A stretch of 64,000 nt of DNA, from the NCBI GenBank assembly GCA_040544425.1, contig JBEONO010000007.1, positions 124,001 to 188,000 on the forward strand, given 5' to 3'. Every line of letters starts with the position of its first letter. Positions within the stretch are counted from its first letter, which is position 1. The notes below the pieces were generated by a model. It did no database searches, was not told where the DNA came from, and was given only the letters and a program-made list of their open reading frames with translations. Source of the stretch: Solimicrobium sp040544425. GTDB taxonomy: Bacteria > Pseudomonadota > Gammaproteobacteria > Burkholderiales > Burkholderiaceae_D. The translations under genes were made by a program, and so were the position numbers. This document shows positions 43,537-52,436 of this stretch, in pieces.

Positions 43537-43783
43537 ACTGGAAGTCAAAAATGTGATTATTGAGGCGCTGCAGCTGGAAGACATTACCCCTGCAGATATC
43601 GATGCCGACGCACCCCTGTTTGTGGAAGGTCTGGGACTTGATTCAATCGACGCACTCGAATTGGGCGTGGCACTGCAAAAAAAATATGGCATTACCCTGT
43701 CGGCTGATTCGGAAGACACGCGGCGCCATTTTGCTTCGGTGCGCGCGCTGGTTGAACTGATAGAAAAAAACAGAACCAAATAA
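43529..43783 (+). CDS. acyl carrier protein (ApeE-like)
   Basis: The 84-residue carrier has the phosphopantetheine attachment serine in LGLDSIDALELG (residue ~38). The rest is the usual four-helix charge pattern. It overlaps the acyltransferase gene by 8 bases. Aryl polyene systems use two different acyl carriers, and this is the first; the enzyme at 59166 probably adds its cofactor. Confidence 0.9.
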   Translation: MLELEVKNVIIEALQLEDITPADIDADAPLFVEGLGLDSIDALELGVALQKKYGITLSADSEDTRRHFASVRALVELIEKNRTK

Positions 43784-43850
43784 TCGACCGGGCAACAACA
43801 GTAGAAGTAAAGTACAAGTACAGTACGAGTCAAGAACGAGGAAATCAGTA

Positions 43851-44108
43851 ATGGTCATCATAAACGACATGAGTGAGCAGGAGTTATACCTGTGGGTAGT
43901 TGATTTGCTGGCGCAAATGTTTGAGTTGGATAAAGCCGACATGACAATGCAGTCCAACCTGTATAAAGATCTGGATATCGACAGCATTGATGCGGTTGAT
44001 CTGGCCGTGAAATTAAAACAGCTGACCGGAAAACGCCTGTCGCCTGAAGTGTTCAAGGAAATCCACACGATTGAAGATGTCGTCAACGCCTTATCCCATT
44101 TATCCTGA
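43851..44108 (+). CDS. acyl carrier protein (ApeF-like)
   Basis: The 85-residue second carrier has its serine in LDIDSIDAVDLA (residue ~43). It differs well from the first carrier, in line with separate roles for starter loading and chain extension. The 67-bp gap before it contains short GTACAAGTACAGTAC-type repeats and a GAGGAAA ribosome site. It precedes the AMP-ligase gene, so it may accept the aryl starter. Confidence 0.9.
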   Translation: MVIINDMSEQELYLWVVDLLAQMFELDKADMTMQSNLYKDLDIDSIDAVDLAVKLKQLTGKRLSPEVFKEIHTIEDVVNALSHLS

Positions 44109-44126
44109 CTCTGCAATGCGCGCTGC

Positions 44127-45842
44127 ATGAGCTACCCACTTTCTAATTTCGCCGGGCTTGATCCAACTTCACAGGCAATAGTTGGATGGCGCAACGGCGT
44201 GCCGGTCAGTCGCCGGGAACTTGTGACCCGGATCGCAGCCTGGCGCGACGCCCTGGCGCAGCAAAGTGGCCAGCAGTTCGCCCTGTTTTTCGAAGACAGC
44301 ATCGAATTTGCCGCAGCGCTGTTCGGAGCCTGGCACGCCGGGAAAACGATCTGGTTAAGCGCCGATAATCTGGCCGCAACGGTTGCCGCCCTGGCCGACA
44401 AGGTTGATGGTTTTGTCGGCGAATTTCCGCTTGATTACGCGCCGGTCAGCGCACCTGGCGATGCCGGGGGCAGGTGCGAATTGAACCAGCTCGATCCAGA
44501 CTTTATTGCCGTGGTGGTTCATACCTCCGGAACCAGTGGCGCTGCACAGGCGATTCCCAAAAAGCTGGCGCAACTGAGCAGCGAAGTGGCGACTCTGGAA
44601 CTGATGTTTGGCGAGCGTCTCGAGGGTGCAGAGATCGTCGCCACGGTATCGCATCAACACATTTATGGTTTGCTGTTCAAGGTGTTGTGGCCGCTGTACG
44701 CCGGTCGTGCAATCCATGCCCAGGCCGTGATTTATCCGGAACAACTGGCCCTGCATCTTGCCGATCGTCTTGCCGATCATCTGGCCAAACCCGGCCGTGC
44801 CGTAATAACCAGTCCGGCGCATTTGAAACGCCTGCCCGGCCATCTGACCTGGGGCCCTGCGCAGGCCGTGTTTTGCTCTGGCGGCGTGCTCAGCGCCGAG
44901 GTGGCCCTGGCTGCTACGCTCGGGTCGGTGCCGATTGAAGTTTACGGCAGTTCTGAAACCGGCGGTATCGCCTGGCGTCAACGCACGAGTTTGACGGATG
45001 ATGCCTGGCAAGCCATGACGAATGTGGCGTGGCGCTGCGTTGATCAGTTGATTGAAGTACGCTCGCCGCATTTGTTTGCAAACGAATGGCTGATCCTGGC
45101 CGACCGGATCGCGCCGCAGCCGGATGGCAAATTCGTCTTGCTCGGGCGTAGTGACCGGATTGTGAAGCTGGAAGAAAAACGTATATCCCTGGACGCGGTA
45201 GAACAACAGCTGGCTCGCTCGCCACTGGTTTCGGAAATAAAACTGGTGCTGGGCAGCGAGCGCGCACGCAAACGCCAACATCTGGCGGCGGCGGTGGTGT
45301 TGTCCGAAGTGGGTGAGCAGGTCTTGCAGGAACTGGGCAAGCTGGCAGTCAACCAGCAGCTCAAAGCTTACCTGATCGACCTGGTCGAACCCGTGGCAGT
45401 GCCGCGCAGCTGGCGTTACGTGTCTGCCTTGCCGCAAGACGCGCAGGGAAAAACGAGCGAAGCGTTATTGCAGGCGCTGTTTTCCGATGCGCCGCTGACT
45501 GCACCGATTTACCGTCTGTGCCGCCATGAACAGCACGAAGCCGAATACGAGGTCAGCTGGCCGGAACAGTTGCACTATTTTGTCGGTCACTTTGAGAATG
45601 CGCCAGTCCTGCCCGGTGTGGCGCAAGTGCATTGGGCGATTCGGATCGGCCGCGAAATTTTTGATGTTCCTGACGCGTTTCACGCCATGCATGGGCTCAA
45701 ATTTCATCACGTAGTTTTTCCCAATGAGCAGACCCGATTGAAGCTGAACTATGATGCGCATAAAAAATGTCTGAGTTTTTCCTATACCTCGGCAAGCAAA
45801 CAGCACTCAAGCGGAAAGATTTTTTTTAATGCCAACGCTTAA
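44127..45842 (+). CDS. fusion: AMP-dependent acyl-ACP synthetase + hotdog dehydratase (ApeH-ApeI-like)
   Basis: A 571-residue fusion. Residues ~1-450 are an adenylate-forming ligase: HTSGTSGAAQAIPKK (phosphate loop), EVYGSSETGGI, and LLGRSDRIVKLEEKRIS with the late catalytic lysine in QGKTSEALL. Residues ~460-571 are a hotdog dehydratase with the active-site block HYFVGHFENAPVLPGVAQ. It would load an aromatic acid such as 4-coumarate (supplied by the lyase at 47521) onto a carrier and catalyse a dehydration step. In the E. coli cluster these are separate genes apeH and apeI. It overlaps the GT2 gene by 14 bases. Confidence 0.88.
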   Translation: MSYPLSNFAGLDPTSQAIVGWRNGVPVSRRELVTRIAAWRDALAQQSGQQFALFFEDSIEFAAALFGAWHAGKTIWLSADNLAATVAALADKVDGFVGEFPLDYAPVSAPGDAGGRCELNQLDPDFIAVVVHTSGTSGAAQAIPKKLAQLSSEVATLELMFGERLEGAEIVATVSHQHIYGLLFKVLWPLYAGRAIHAQAVIYPEQLALHLADRLADHLAKPGRAVITSPAHLKRLPGHLTWGPAQAVFCSGGVLSAEVALAATLGSVPIEVYGSSETGGIAWRQRTSLTDDAWQAMTNVAWRCVDQLIEVRSPHLFANEWLILADRIAPQPDGKFVLLGRSDRIVKLEEKRISLDAVEQQLARSPLVSEIKLVLGSERARKRQHLAAAVVLSEVGEQVLQELGKLAVNQQLKAYLIDLVEPVAVPRSWRYVSALPQDAQGKTSEALLQALFSDAPLTAPIYRLCRHEQHEAEYEVSWPEQLHYFVGHFENAPVLPGVAQVHWAIRIGREIFDVPDAFHAMHGLKFHHVVFPNEQTRLKLNYDAHKKCLSFSYTSASKQHSSGKIFFNANA

Positions 45843-46590
45843 CTGTTGCGTCGTCATTCCCGTGTTCGACCACGAACACGCCATCGCTGCCGTTGTTGAT
45901 GCGGTGTTGAGGCAGCAGATCGCCTGCATCCTGGTGGACGACGGCAGTTCGAGACCCTGCGCAGCAGAACTGGATCGCATCGCTCGCACCAATCCACAGC
46001 AGGTTTCCCTATTACGGCTGCCGGGCAATCAAGGCAAGGGCGCTGCCGTATTGGCGGGCTTTCAACTGGCGGCGCAAAAGGGGTATACCCACGCCCTGCA
46101 GGTTGACGCTGATGGTCAGCACTGTACCGACGATATCCCCAAATTTTTACAGCTCGCGCAGCAGCATCCGTTGGCAGTGATTGCTGGCTGCCCGATCTTC
46201 GATGCGTCTGTTCCCAGGCTGCGCCTGTATGCCCGCTATCTGACCCATGTGTTTGTCTGGATCAATACACTGTCGTTTGATATTCAAGATTCGATGTGCG
46301 GCTTTCGTCTCTATCCATTGGATGCGGTCATGCAGTTGATTGCGCATCAACGGATCGGCAGGCATATGAACTTCGATACCGATATTCTGGTGCGGCTGTA
46401 TTGGCAGGGACTGGAAGTCATCAATCTGCCCACACCCGTCACCTATCCCAGTGATGGTGTCTCGCATTTCCGGCTGTGGATGGACAATGCTCTGATTACC
46501 CTGATGCACACGACCCTGTTTTTCGGCATGCTGATGCGGCTGCCCGTCCTGCTGTACCGCAAGATCAAACGGCGCGGCAGGTTGGCATGA
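45829..46590 (+). CDS. glycosyltransferase family 2 (ApeJ N-terminal half-like)
   Basis: A 253-residue GT-A enzyme of the dolichyl-phosphate-mannose-synthase-like group. It has VVIPVFDHEHAIAAVVDAVL, VDDGSSRPC, QVDADGQH with the DxD site, and QDSMCGFRLYPLD. A C-terminal hydrophobic segment (residues ~220-245) may anchor it. In the E. coli cluster a glycosyltransferase and an acyltransferase are fused as ApeJ; here they are two genes overlapping by ATGA. It probably adds the sugar that links polyene to lipid. Confidence 0.85.
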   Translation: MPTLNCCVVIPVFDHEHAIAAVVDAVLRQQIACILVDDGSSRPCAAELDRIARTNPQQVSLLRLPGNQGKGAAVLAGFQLAAQKGYTHALQVDADGQHCTDDIPKFLQLAQQHPLAVIAGCPIFDASVPRLRLYARYLTHVFVWINTLSFDIQDSMCGFRLYPLDAVMQLIAHQRIGRHMNFDTDILVRLYWQGLEVINLPTPVTYPSDGVSHFRLWMDNALITLMHTTLFFGMLMRLPVLLYRKIKRRGRLA

Positions 46591-47546
46591 AAATCAAATC
46601 TGCCCACTGGGCGTCCATCAACGAATTCAGTTTTGTGGCAGGCATGCGTCTGATGTTCTGGGTTTGCAAAGTATTTGGGCGCTGGCCATTTCGCGTGATT
46701 CTGTATCCGGTACTGTTTTGGTATGTGATCACGAAACCGGCCGCCCGGCGCGCCTCGACCAACTACCTGCAGCACGTGAACGCGCTGCGCCCGGTTGATA
46801 CCAGTATCTTCGGCGTGTTCCGGCACTTCGGCGCATTTGCAGAAATGATGCTCGACAAGATGTTGTTGTGGAGTGGTTTGTTTGACACCAGTCACGTGCA
46901 ATACTTTGGTGGCGAGATCATGCGCACGGCGATCCAGCAAAAGCGTGGTGCGGTTTTAATCTGTTCCCATTTCGGCAATCTGGATTTATGCCGGGTCCTG
47001 TCGGGTCGCCACAGCGAATTGAAATTAACCATCCTGGTGCACACCAAACATGCCAAAATGTTCAACGACATGCTGGAATCGATTAATCCGGCCAGCCAGA
47101 TGAATTTGATGCAGGTGACGGAAATTACCCCGGCCACCGCCATGATCCTGGCCGAGCGGGTTGGCCGGGGCGAGTTTGTGGTGATCGCCGGTGACCGGAT
47201 TCCGGTATCGAAAAATCCGCGCGTGGTGCGGACCAGTTTTCTCGGTGAACCAGCAGCATTTCCGGTCGGACCGTATATTCTGTCCAGCGTTTTGCAATGC
47301 CCGATCATCATGCTGTTTTCCCTGCAGCAGAAACAGGGCTATGAAATACACTGCGCCCTGTTGCGCGATTCGGTACGTTTGCCACGCAAGGCGCGTGATC
47401 AGGCTTTGCAGGAACTGGCCGCCGACTACGCGCAGCATCTTGAACAATATTGTTTAAGCGCGCCTTTGCAATGGTTTAATTTTTACGACTACTGGCAGAT
47501 GCCTGAATGGAAAAGCACGGATGCAGATCCCCACCATCACCGTTGA
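46587..47546 (+). CDS. LpxL/HtrB-like acyltransferase (ApeJ C-terminal half-like)
   Basis: The 319-residue protein belongs to the lipid A biosynthesis acyltransferase superfamily. It has an N-terminal membrane segment and the HX4D catalytic motif in CSHFGNLDLCR (residues ~130-140); AERVGRGEFVVIAGDRIPV and RTSFLGEPAAFPVGPY further match the family. It likely acylates the sugar core of the polyene lipid. The start at 46587 overlaps the GT2 stop (ATGA); a long upstream frame to 46476 is out-of-family. It overlaps the lyase gene by 26 bases. Confidence 0.85.
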   Translation: MKIKSAHWASINEFSFVAGMRLMFWVCKVFGRWPFRVILYPVLFWYVITKPAARRASTNYLQHVNALRPVDTSIFGVFRHFGAFAEMMLDKMLLWSGLFDTSHVQYFGGEIMRTAIQQKRGAVLICSHFGNLDLCRVLSGRHSELKLTILVHTKHAKMFNDMLESINPASQMNLMQVTEITPATAMILAERVGRGEFVVIAGDRIPVSKNPRVVRTSFLGEPAAFPVGPYILSSVLQCPIIMLFSLQQKQGYEIHCALLRDSVRLPRKARDQALQELAADYAQHLEQYCLSAPLQWFNFYDYWQMPEWKSTDADPHHHR

Positions 47547-49056
47547 TCAATCCCGGCTGGAGCTTGCCGATATCGTCGCCATCGCCCGGACCAGTGCCCA
47601 TATTGCGCTGTCTGACGACGCCACCTTTCGCACTGCCATCAGCCGCGGTGCCGATTTCCTGGATCGCCTGCTGGCCGAAGACGGCACGATTTACGGTGTG
47701 ACTACCGGCTATGGTGATTCCTGCACCGTGGTGGTTCCGGCCGAACTGATTGCCGAATTGCCTCAGCATCTGTATACCTACCACGGCTGCGGACTGGGAG
47801 CGCATTTCAATGCCGAACAAACCCGCGCGATTCTGGCCGTGCGCCTGGTCTCGCTGTGCAAAGGCTATTCAGGCGTGTCGGTCGGCCTGCTGGAACAGAT
47901 CACCCGTTTGCTGCAGCACGATATTTTGCCGCTCATTCCTTCGGAAGGTTCGGTCGGCGCCAGTGGCGATCTGACACCGCTGTCGTATCTGGCCGCAGTA
48001 CTGTGCGGCGAACGTGAAGTGCTGTATCAGGGGCGTGTCATGAGTGCGGCGCAGGCCTTGCAGAAAGCCGGCATCAGCCCGCTGACTCTGCGCCCCAAGG
48101 AAGGTTTGGCGATCATGAACGGCACGGCTGTGATGACCGCTCTGGCCTGCCTGGCTTATGATCGTGCGGCGTACCTGATGCGCCTGTGCACCAGAATTAC
48201 CGCGATGGCCTCGCTGGCTCTGGATGGCAATCCGCAGCATTTCGATGCGACCCTGTTTTCCGTCAAACCGCACGCGGGCATGCAGCAGGTGGCGAGCTGG
48301 TTGCGTCAGGATTTGCACTGCCAGCCAACTGAACGCAACGGCAAACGACTGCAGGATCGCTATTCGATACGCTGTGCGCCGCATGTCATCGGTGTGCTGG
48401 CCGATGCCTTGCCGCTGTTTCACGACTTCATTGCCAATGAACTCAACAGCGTGAACGACAACCCGATCATTGATGCCGAGGGCGAACACGTTTTACACGG
48501 CGGCCATTTTTACGGCGGTCATATTGCTTTCGCGATGGACAGCATGAAAAACACGGTCGCCAATCTGGCTGATCTGCTGGACCGGCAAATGGCCTTGTTG
48601 GTCGACACCCGTTACAACCACGATCTGCCCGCCAATTTATCCGGCGCACAGGGTAGTCGGGCAGCGATCAATCATGGTCTGAAGGCGCTGCAGATCAGCG
48701 CCTCGGCCTGGACCGCCGAAGCCCTGAAACTCACCATGCCCGCTTCCGTGTTTTCACGCTCCACCGAATGTCACAATCAGGACAAAGTCAGCATGGGCAC
48801 CATCGCCGCACGCGACTGCCTGCGCGTGCTGGAACTGACCGAGCAGGTTGTTGCGGCGCTGCTGATCACGGTGCGGCAGGGTGTTGAATTGCGCTGCCGC
48901 GGTAATCCGGAAACGCCGTTGCAGCAGTCCCTGCAACTCATGCAGCAACTGCTGTGTGAAGATATTCCTCCGATTATCGAAGACCGCAGGCTGGAGCCTG
49001 ACCTGCGATTATTGCTGGACCGGATCCGCCAACAATATTGGGTGCTGTATGACTGA
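47521..49056 (+). CDS. aromatic amino acid ammonia-lyase (HAL/PAL/TAL family)
   Basis: A 511-residue MIO enzyme. The Ala-Ser-Gly that forms the cofactor lies in SVGASGDLTPLSYL (residues ~152-165). The tyrosine loop is YGVTTGYGDSC, and NDNPII and HNQDKVSMG complete the active site. No hut genes are adjacent, so histidine catabolism is unlikely; location between pigment genes suggests a tyrosine- or phenylalanine-derived starter acid. At the specificity position it has YTYHGCG, different from the HL of classical tyrosine and SH of histidine lyases, so substrate is not fixed by sequence. Confidence 0.87.
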   Translation: MQIPTITVDQSRLELADIVAIARTSAHIALSDDATFRTAISRGADFLDRLLAEDGTIYGVTTGYGDSCTVVVPAELIAELPQHLYTYHGCGLGAHFNAEQTRAILAVRLVSLCKGYSGVSVGLLEQITRLLQHDILPLIPSEGSVGASGDLTPLSYLAAVLCGEREVLYQGRVMSAAQALQKAGISPLTLRPKEGLAIMNGTAVMTALACLAYDRAAYLMRLCTRITAMASLALDGNPQHFDATLFSVKPHAGMQQVASWLRQDLHCQPTERNGKRLQDRYSIRCAPHVIGVLADALPLFHDFIANELNSVNDNPIIDAEGEHVLHGGHFYGGHIAFAMDSMKNTVANLADLLDRQMALLVDTRYNHDLPANLSGAQGSRAAINHGLKALQISASAWTAEALKLTMPASVFSRSTECHNQDKVSMGTIAARDCLRVLELTEQVVAALLITVRQGVELRCRGNPETPLQQSLQLMQQLLCEDIPPIIEDRRLEPDLRLLLDRIRQQYWVLYD

Positions 49057-49474
49057 TGCGAAACAGCCCGGCCGCTGGTGGGCAGAAGTTGAGATCGACG
49101 TTCAGTTTTATGACCTTGATCCGATGCAAGTGGTCTGGCATGGCAACTATCTGAAATACCTGGAAGTGGCGCGCTGCGCCCTGTTCAATAAAATTGGCTA
49201 CAACTATGAAGAAATGCGCGAGTCCGGTTACGCCTGGCCGATCATTGATGTCCATGTGCGCTATGCCGGTCCTGCCAAATTCAATCAGCGCCTGATCTGT
49301 CGCGCTGAAATCGTGGAATGGGAAAACCGGCTCAAAATCAATTACCAGATCAGCGATGCGCTGACCAAAAAACGACTGACCCGCGCCAGTACTACTCAGG
49401 TTGCCGTCGATATGGCGAGCGGCGCAATGTGCTACGTCTCGCCGCCTGTGTTACTGAAAAAATTGGACGTCTGA
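49049..49474 (+). CDS. acyl-CoA/ACP thioesterase, 4HBT family (ApeK-like)
   Basis: A 141-residue hotdog thioesterase with the family motif FYDLDPMQVVWHGNYLKYLEVAR (catalytic Asp near residue ~20), as in YbgC and 4-hydroxybenzoyl-CoA thioesterases. It corresponds to ApeK, which may release or edit carrier-bound intermediates. The start at 49049 overlaps the lyase stop by 8 bases; an upstream frame from 48881 lies inside the lyase. Confidence 0.87.
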   Translation: MTDAKQPGRWWAEVEIDVQFYDLDPMQVVWHGNYLKYLEVARCALFNKIGYNYEEMRESGYAWPIIDVHVRYAGPAKFNQRLICRAEIVEWENRLKINYQISDALTKKRLTRASTTQVAVDMASGAMCYVSPPVLLKKLDV

Positions 49475-50094
49475 TGAAAAATCTGTTTCTGTTTTTGTTT
49501 ATGTTTTGCGTTGCCCAGCTGGCCAAGGCTGGCACTGACGCCAACCCGTCAGCGCTGGTCAGTCAGATTCAAACCATGCTGGCCAAACCAACCACGCTGT
49601 GTGGCCGGTTTGAGCAGACCAAGCAACTCAGTGGCATGAAAAAACCGTTGCTGTCGAACGGTCGCTTTTGCGTGGTCAATGGCAAGGGCGTGGTCTGGCG
49701 CACCCTGCAACCTTTTCCCAGCGTGTTGCGCCTGACCCGCGATGAAATTGTCAACTATCAGGGCGACAAAGTGGCGATGCGTCTGGACGCCAGACAGGAA
49801 CCGACGGTACGCATGATTAACAGCGTGCTGTTTTCATTGCTCTCCGGTGACCTCGGACAACTGGACAGCTTATTTGTGGTTGACGGCAAAGCCACTGCCA
49901 GCACCTGGCACGTTGCATTGACCGCAAAGCAGCCAGGTCTGGCCAAAGCGATTGGCGCGATCAGTCTGGACGGCGGCATGTATGTGAACACGATACATAT
50001 GGATGAAGCCAGCGGCGACCACACCACCATCGTGTTTTCCGCGATTCAGACCGGAGACAAAGCGATGCAACCCGAAGAAGCGGCGCTATTTTGA
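49474..50094 (+). CDS. LolA-like outer membrane lipoprotein carrier (ApeL-like)
   Basis: The 206-residue periplasmic protein has a signal peptide (MKNLFLFLFMFCVAQLAKAG) and LolA-family features: CGRFEQTKQLSGMKKPLLSNGRF and GKGVVWRTLQPFPSVLRLT. It probably shuttles the finished polyene lipid across the periplasm to the outer membrane. It shares one base with the thioesterase stop (TGATG) and overlaps the exporter start, so the three are a tight transcription unit. Confidence 0.87.
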   Translation: MKNLFLFLFMFCVAQLAKAGTDANPSALVSQIQTMLAKPTTLCGRFEQTKQLSGMKKPLLSNGRFCVVNGKGVVWRTLQPFPSVLRLTRDEIVNYQGDKVAMRLDARQEPTVRMINSVLFSLLSGDLGQLDSLFVVDGKATASTWHVALTAKQPGLAKAIGAISLDGGMYVNTIHMDEASGDHTTIVFSAIQTGDKAMQPEEAALF

Positions 50095-52436
50095 AGCAGC
50101 GCTGGATGGCACTGGTCTGGGCGGGTATCGTCTGCCTGCTGCTGGCCCATAACGCCTATTTGTGGCTGGGCAAACGCATTACGCCGGATACCGACATCAT
50201 GGCCTTGCTGCCGGTCCAACAGCGCGATCCGGTCCTGCAACTCTCGTTTACGCATATGGTCGATGCAGCACAGCAGCGCGTGATTGTGCTCATCGGTGCG
50301 TCTGACTGGAACGACGCAAAGCGCTCGGCCGATGCCTACAGTGCTGTCTTGCAAAAACACAGCGCGGTGATCAGCGCCACGCCCTTGACGGAACAAACCC
50401 AGCAGGACTGGCTGGCATTGTTTCAGGCGCATCGTTCCGTATTGATGGCGCGCGCCGAGCACAAACAACTGCAACAGCTCGATGAGTCGGCCTGGATCGA
50501 TGCAGCAATGCGTCAGTTATACAGTCCGTTTTCCGGCCCCAAATTGGGTGCCTGGCGTGACGATCCCTTCGGTCTGTTTGCCGGCTGGGTGCAGGAACGC
50601 GCGCAAGAAACGCCGGTGCGACCCAGAGATGGTTATCTGTTTGTGACCAACAGCGAACGGCAATACGTGTTGTTATCACTCACCGTGCACGACTCGGTTT
50701 TTTCCATCAGCACCCAGCAGGCCGTCACCAGTTTGCTGAACCAGGCGCGCGCTGCGGCGCTGCAAGTCGTGCCGCAGTCCGATCTGATTACGGCCGGTGT
50801 GATTTTGCATGCCGCAGCAGCCGGTCAGCAGGCCAGCGGGGAAGTGTGGACCATCGGGCTGGGCTCACTGCTCGGCGTCATTCTTTTGATGTGGTTCACC
50901 TTTCACAGTTTGAAACCGATTCTGATGATTTTATTGTCGATCACCATCGGTTGTCTGGGGTCCTTGTCGATTTGCTGGCTGCTGTTTGAGCACATCCATT
51001 TACTCACACTCGTGTTCGGTGCCAGTCTGATCGGCGTGGCGCAGGATTACGGCCTGTTCTTTTTATGTCATCGCCTGAACGCTGATGCCCGCCTGGATTC
51101 CCATGCCCTGTTGCAGCGCCTGCTCCCCTCGCTGGCCTTGACGCTGGTGGCGGCGATCATCGGTTATATGGGGCTGGCGTTTACCCCGTTTCCGGGTTTG
51201 CGAAATATGGCCGTGTTTTCTGCCCTGGGTTTGCTGTTCGCGTGGTTGACCGTGATCTGCTGGTTCCCTTATCTGGTTAAGGCCAATGCCATCCGCGCCG
51301 GTGCATTGGCCAGCTGGTACGACCGGACGCTGGCAGGCTGGCCCAGATGGATCAACAGTAAAACTTCCTGGTTGATACTGATTTGCGGGTCGGTGGTGGT
51401 CATCGCCGGGATTGCAAAATTGGCCGCCAACGATGACATCCGGCTGCTGCAAAATTCTCCGCAACAGTTGATTACCGATCAGATTAAATTGAGCCGCTTA
51501 CTCGATGCGCCCACGCCAGTCCAATTTTTTCTGGTGCGTGCCGATTCCGAGCAAAGTTTGTTGGAACGCGAAGAAGCCCTGAAATCGAATCTGGATCCAC
51601 TGGTCGATCAACATAAAATTTCCGGTTATCAGGCAATCTCGAACTGGGTGCCGTCCCGCTCGACCCAGCAGGCCAATCTGGCTGTGCTTCAATCGGGCTT
51701 ATTCATTCGCCCCCTGCATCAACTGGCAAAAAATATTGACGAAGATCTGGCCTGGGAAAATGACACCCGTCAGCATATGATGGATGCGGGACAGCTGCTC
51801 ACCGTTGCGCAGTTTATGGACAGTCCGGCCAGCGAACCGTGGCGCCATTTGTGGCTGGGGAAAACGGAACATGGTTACGCCAGTATCGTGGCGCTGCGTG
51901 GTCTCGCTCAGGCGAATCTGTCGGCCATCCAGCATGCCGGGAGCGGCGTGCCGGGTGTGCAGTGGGTCGACAAGGTAGCCGAAATTTCCGGCGTGCTGGG
52001 TCAGTATCGGCAATACATGGCCTGGGTGGTGAGTGCTTCTTATCTGCTGGTGTTCGGCCTGTTGTTTACGCGTTACCGTGGCAGCAGCTGGCGCGTGTTG
52101 CTGCCCACGGCACTGGCCAGTCTGATTACGCTGGCGATCCTCGGCTGGACCCAGCAACCGGTGCAGCTGTTTCATGTGCTGGCATTCATGTTATTACTCG
52201 GTATCGGTGTCGATTACGGCATCTTTATGCAGGAAGCCGCGCCTGACAATCCGCGCACCGCCTGGCTGGCAATCGGTCTGTCGGCCGTCAACACCCTGTT
52301 ATCATTCGGACTGCTGGGCTTGAGCCAGACCCCCGCCTTGCACTCCTTTGGTCTGACCATGTTGATCGGTATTGCGATGGTCTGGATCATTGTCCCCATT
52401 TTCAGAAAAGATAAGCCTCATGACCAGCCACATTGA
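50091..52436 (+). CDS. MMPL/RND family exporter (ApeM-like)
   Basis: A 781-residue protein with two halves. Each has one TM helix, a large periplasmic loop and five more TM helices. The family signature occurs twice: GASLIGVAQDYGLFFLCHR and LGIGVDYGIFMQE (helix-4 regions of MmpL/HpnN-type transporters). It likely extracts the polyene lipid from the inner membrane and hands it to the LolA-like protein. The TTG at 50091 overlaps the previous stop; an ATG at 50106 is possible. Confidence 0.9.
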   Translation: MKQRWMALVWAGIVCLLLAHNAYLWLGKRITPDTDIMALLPVQQRDPVLQLSFTHMVDAAQQRVIVLIGASDWNDAKRSADAYSAVLQKHSAVISATPLTEQTQQDWLALFQAHRSVLMARAEHKQLQQLDESAWIDAAMRQLYSPFSGPKLGAWRDDPFGLFAGWVQERAQETPVRPRDGYLFVTNSERQYVLLSLTVHDSVFSISTQQAVTSLLNQARAAALQVVPQSDLITAGVILHAAAAGQQASGEVWTIGLGSLLGVILLMWFTFHSLKPILMILLSITIGCLGSLSICWLLFEHIHLLTLVFGASLIGVAQDYGLFFLCHRLNADARLDSHALLQRLLPSLALTLVAAIIGYMGLAFTPFPGLRNMAVFSALGLLFAWLTVICWFPYLVKANAIRAGALASWYDRTLAGWPRWINSKTSWLILICGSVVVIAGIAKLAANDDIRLLQNSPQQLITDQIKLSRLLDAPTPVQFFLVRADSEQSLLEREEALKSNLDPLVDQHKISGYQAISNWVPSRSTQQANLAVLQSGLFIRPLHQLAKNIDEDLAWENDTRQHMMDAGQLLTVAQFMDSPASEPWRHLWLGKTEHGYASIVALRGLAQANLSAIQHAGSGVPGVQWVDKVAEISGVLGQYRQYMAWVVSASYLLVFGLLFTRYRGSSWRVLLPTALASLITLAILGWTQQPVQLFHVLAFMLLLGIGVDYGIFMQEAAPDNPRTAWLAIGLSAVNTLLSFGLLGLSQTPALHSFGLTMLIGIAMVWIIVPIFRKDKPHDQPH

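Noticed and set aside
43784..43850. Short GTAC-rich repeats between the two carrier genes as a CRISPR-like or mobile element
   Set aside because: Only a few imperfect 8-10-base repeats with no spacer regularity; probably chance in a short gap.
44355..45437. 360-codon minus-strand frame opposite the acyl-ACP synthetase gene
   Set aside because: It is the antisense of a clear ligase gene; high GC third-position bias makes long shadow frames here.
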